This document shows positions 7,220 through 7,481 of a stretch of 7,481 nucleotides of DNA, in pieces. The notes under the pieces are model-generated. The model did no database searches. It was given only the letters and a program-made list of their open reading frames with translations, and was not told where the DNA came from. Source of the DNA: an uncultured Prevotella sp. (lineage in GTDB: Bacteria > Bacteroidota > Bacteroidia > Bacteroidales > Bacteroidaceae); assembly GCA_934254985.1 (NCBI GenBank), contig CAKQMS010000058.1, positions 1 through 7,481 of the forward strand, written 5' to 3'. The translations under genes were made by a program, and so were the position numbers. Numbering within the stretch: position 1 is the first letter of the stretch; each line of letters begins with the position of its first letter.

Positions 7220-7274
7220 AACTTCTGCCCATTCTGGGCGTGCTGTTTGAACTTTTGACACACCCCGATGCTAT

Positions 7275-7481
7275 TTATAGTTTAATCTGATTAATATCTT
7301 CTTTCGTCAACCCCGTCATTTCCATGACAGTTGCTTCATCCATTCCTCCTAATAGCATTTTCTTCGCTATTTCGAAGCTCCTCTGATTTCGTCCTTCTTC
7401 GCGAGCACCCTGAAGCACAGAGATAGTATCGCGATACTTTCTCAGTCCCTCGTCGTATTTCATGCGCTCTTGTCTTGAAAG
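7275..7481 (-). CDS. Rpn-family PD-(D/E)XK nuclease, C-terminal part only
   Basis: The reading frame is open to the right edge, so only the last 68 residues and the stop (TAA, 7275-7277) are visible; the first visible residues are LSRQERMKYDEGL. The LSRxERMKYDxxLxxYRD block followed by GAREEGR and a short tail helix pair (MDEATVMEMTGLTKEDI) is characteristic of the C-terminal region of Rpn/PDDEXK_2 proteins, often annotated as PD-(D/E)XK nuclease family transposase. Known members (RpnA of E. coli) are DNA endonucleases that promote RecA-independent recombination. The catalytic domain lies outside the window, so whether it is intact cannot be judged. The internal ATG at 7461-7463 is not the true start. 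The inverted-repeat element begins 9 nt past the stop. Confidence 0.85.
   Translation of the reverse strand, partial: LSRQERMKYDEGLRKYRDTISVLQGAREEGRNQRSFEIAKKMLLGGMDEATVMEMTGLTKEDINQIKL

Larger units (their letters stand above)
7014..7265. mobile_element. 252-bp MITE/REP-like inverted-repeat element
   Basis: The element starts GGGTGTGTCAAAAGT (7014-7028) and ends with its exact reverse complement (7251-7265). Each arm then carries three hairpins in mirrored order. A: GGGCTGAAAGCCC at 7039-7051 and GCCCATTCTGGGC at 7227-7239. B: CCCAGGGCAACGCCCTGGG at 7066-7084 and its partner at 7196-7214. C: a 22-bp block at 7105-7126 that is perfectly inverted at 7153-7174 and contains GTCCTGTAAGGAC. The 26-nt centre has its own TACATA/TATGTA palindrome (7129-7146). 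There is no coding potential. The termini look like insertion-sequence ends, so a non-autonomous element is the best reading; the family is not identified. No clean target-site duplication is visible, only a possible ATG at 7010-7012 and 7268-7270. Confidence 0.75.

Noticed and set aside
7010..7270. A 3-bp ATG target-site duplication around the inverted-repeat element
   Set aside because: ATG occurs at 7010-7012 and 7268-7270, but the distances to the terminal repeats differ (one base against two) and a 3-bp match is weak evidence.

Overview
The window looks like a piece of a Bacteroidales chromosome, most likely Prevotella/Segatella or a close relative. The basis is a Bacteroidota-type promoter (ATTG, 20 nt, TATCTTTG) in front of mutS, weak or absent Shine-Dalgarno sequences, AT-rich spacers full of short tandem repeats, Bacteroidota-flavoured MutS and RNase R proteins, and the tail of an Rpn/PD-(D/E)XK nuclease of the kind that is multicopy in these genomes. 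The genus is an inference; no rRNA or other marker is present.

All recognisable genes are on the minus strand, so transcription runs from right to left. At the right edge (7275-7481) is the C-terminal end of an Rpn-family nuclease. Nine bases past its stop lies a gene-free 252-bp inverted-repeat element (7014-7265). It has 15-bp perfect terminal inverted repeats and three hairpins in each arm, and resembles a MITE or REP-like element. Next come rnr (RNase R, 4600-6879) and a hemolysin III/PAQR-type membrane protein gene (3950-4603), joined by an ATGA stop/start overlap and closed by a strong hairpin terminator (3869-3927). A new transcription unit follows: a promoter (3783-3814), a leader made of four 22-bp repeats (3694-3780), mutS (1067-3691), an 84-bp spacer with eight 8-bp repeats, and a Cof-type HAD phosphatase gene (179-982). 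The unit runs through a 34-bp tandem repeat into a probable intrinsic terminator (37-64).

Functionally this is ordinary housekeeping: mismatch repair, structured-RNA decay, a small membrane protein and a small-molecule phosphatase. The unusual material is between the genes. Each spacer carries its own repeat, and mutS is bracketed by them. The strongest candidates for something undescribed are the 252-bp element, whose paired arms show compensatory changes in one hairpin, and the four-repeat leader of mutS. I see no complete defence system, CRISPR array, tRNA or rRNA.
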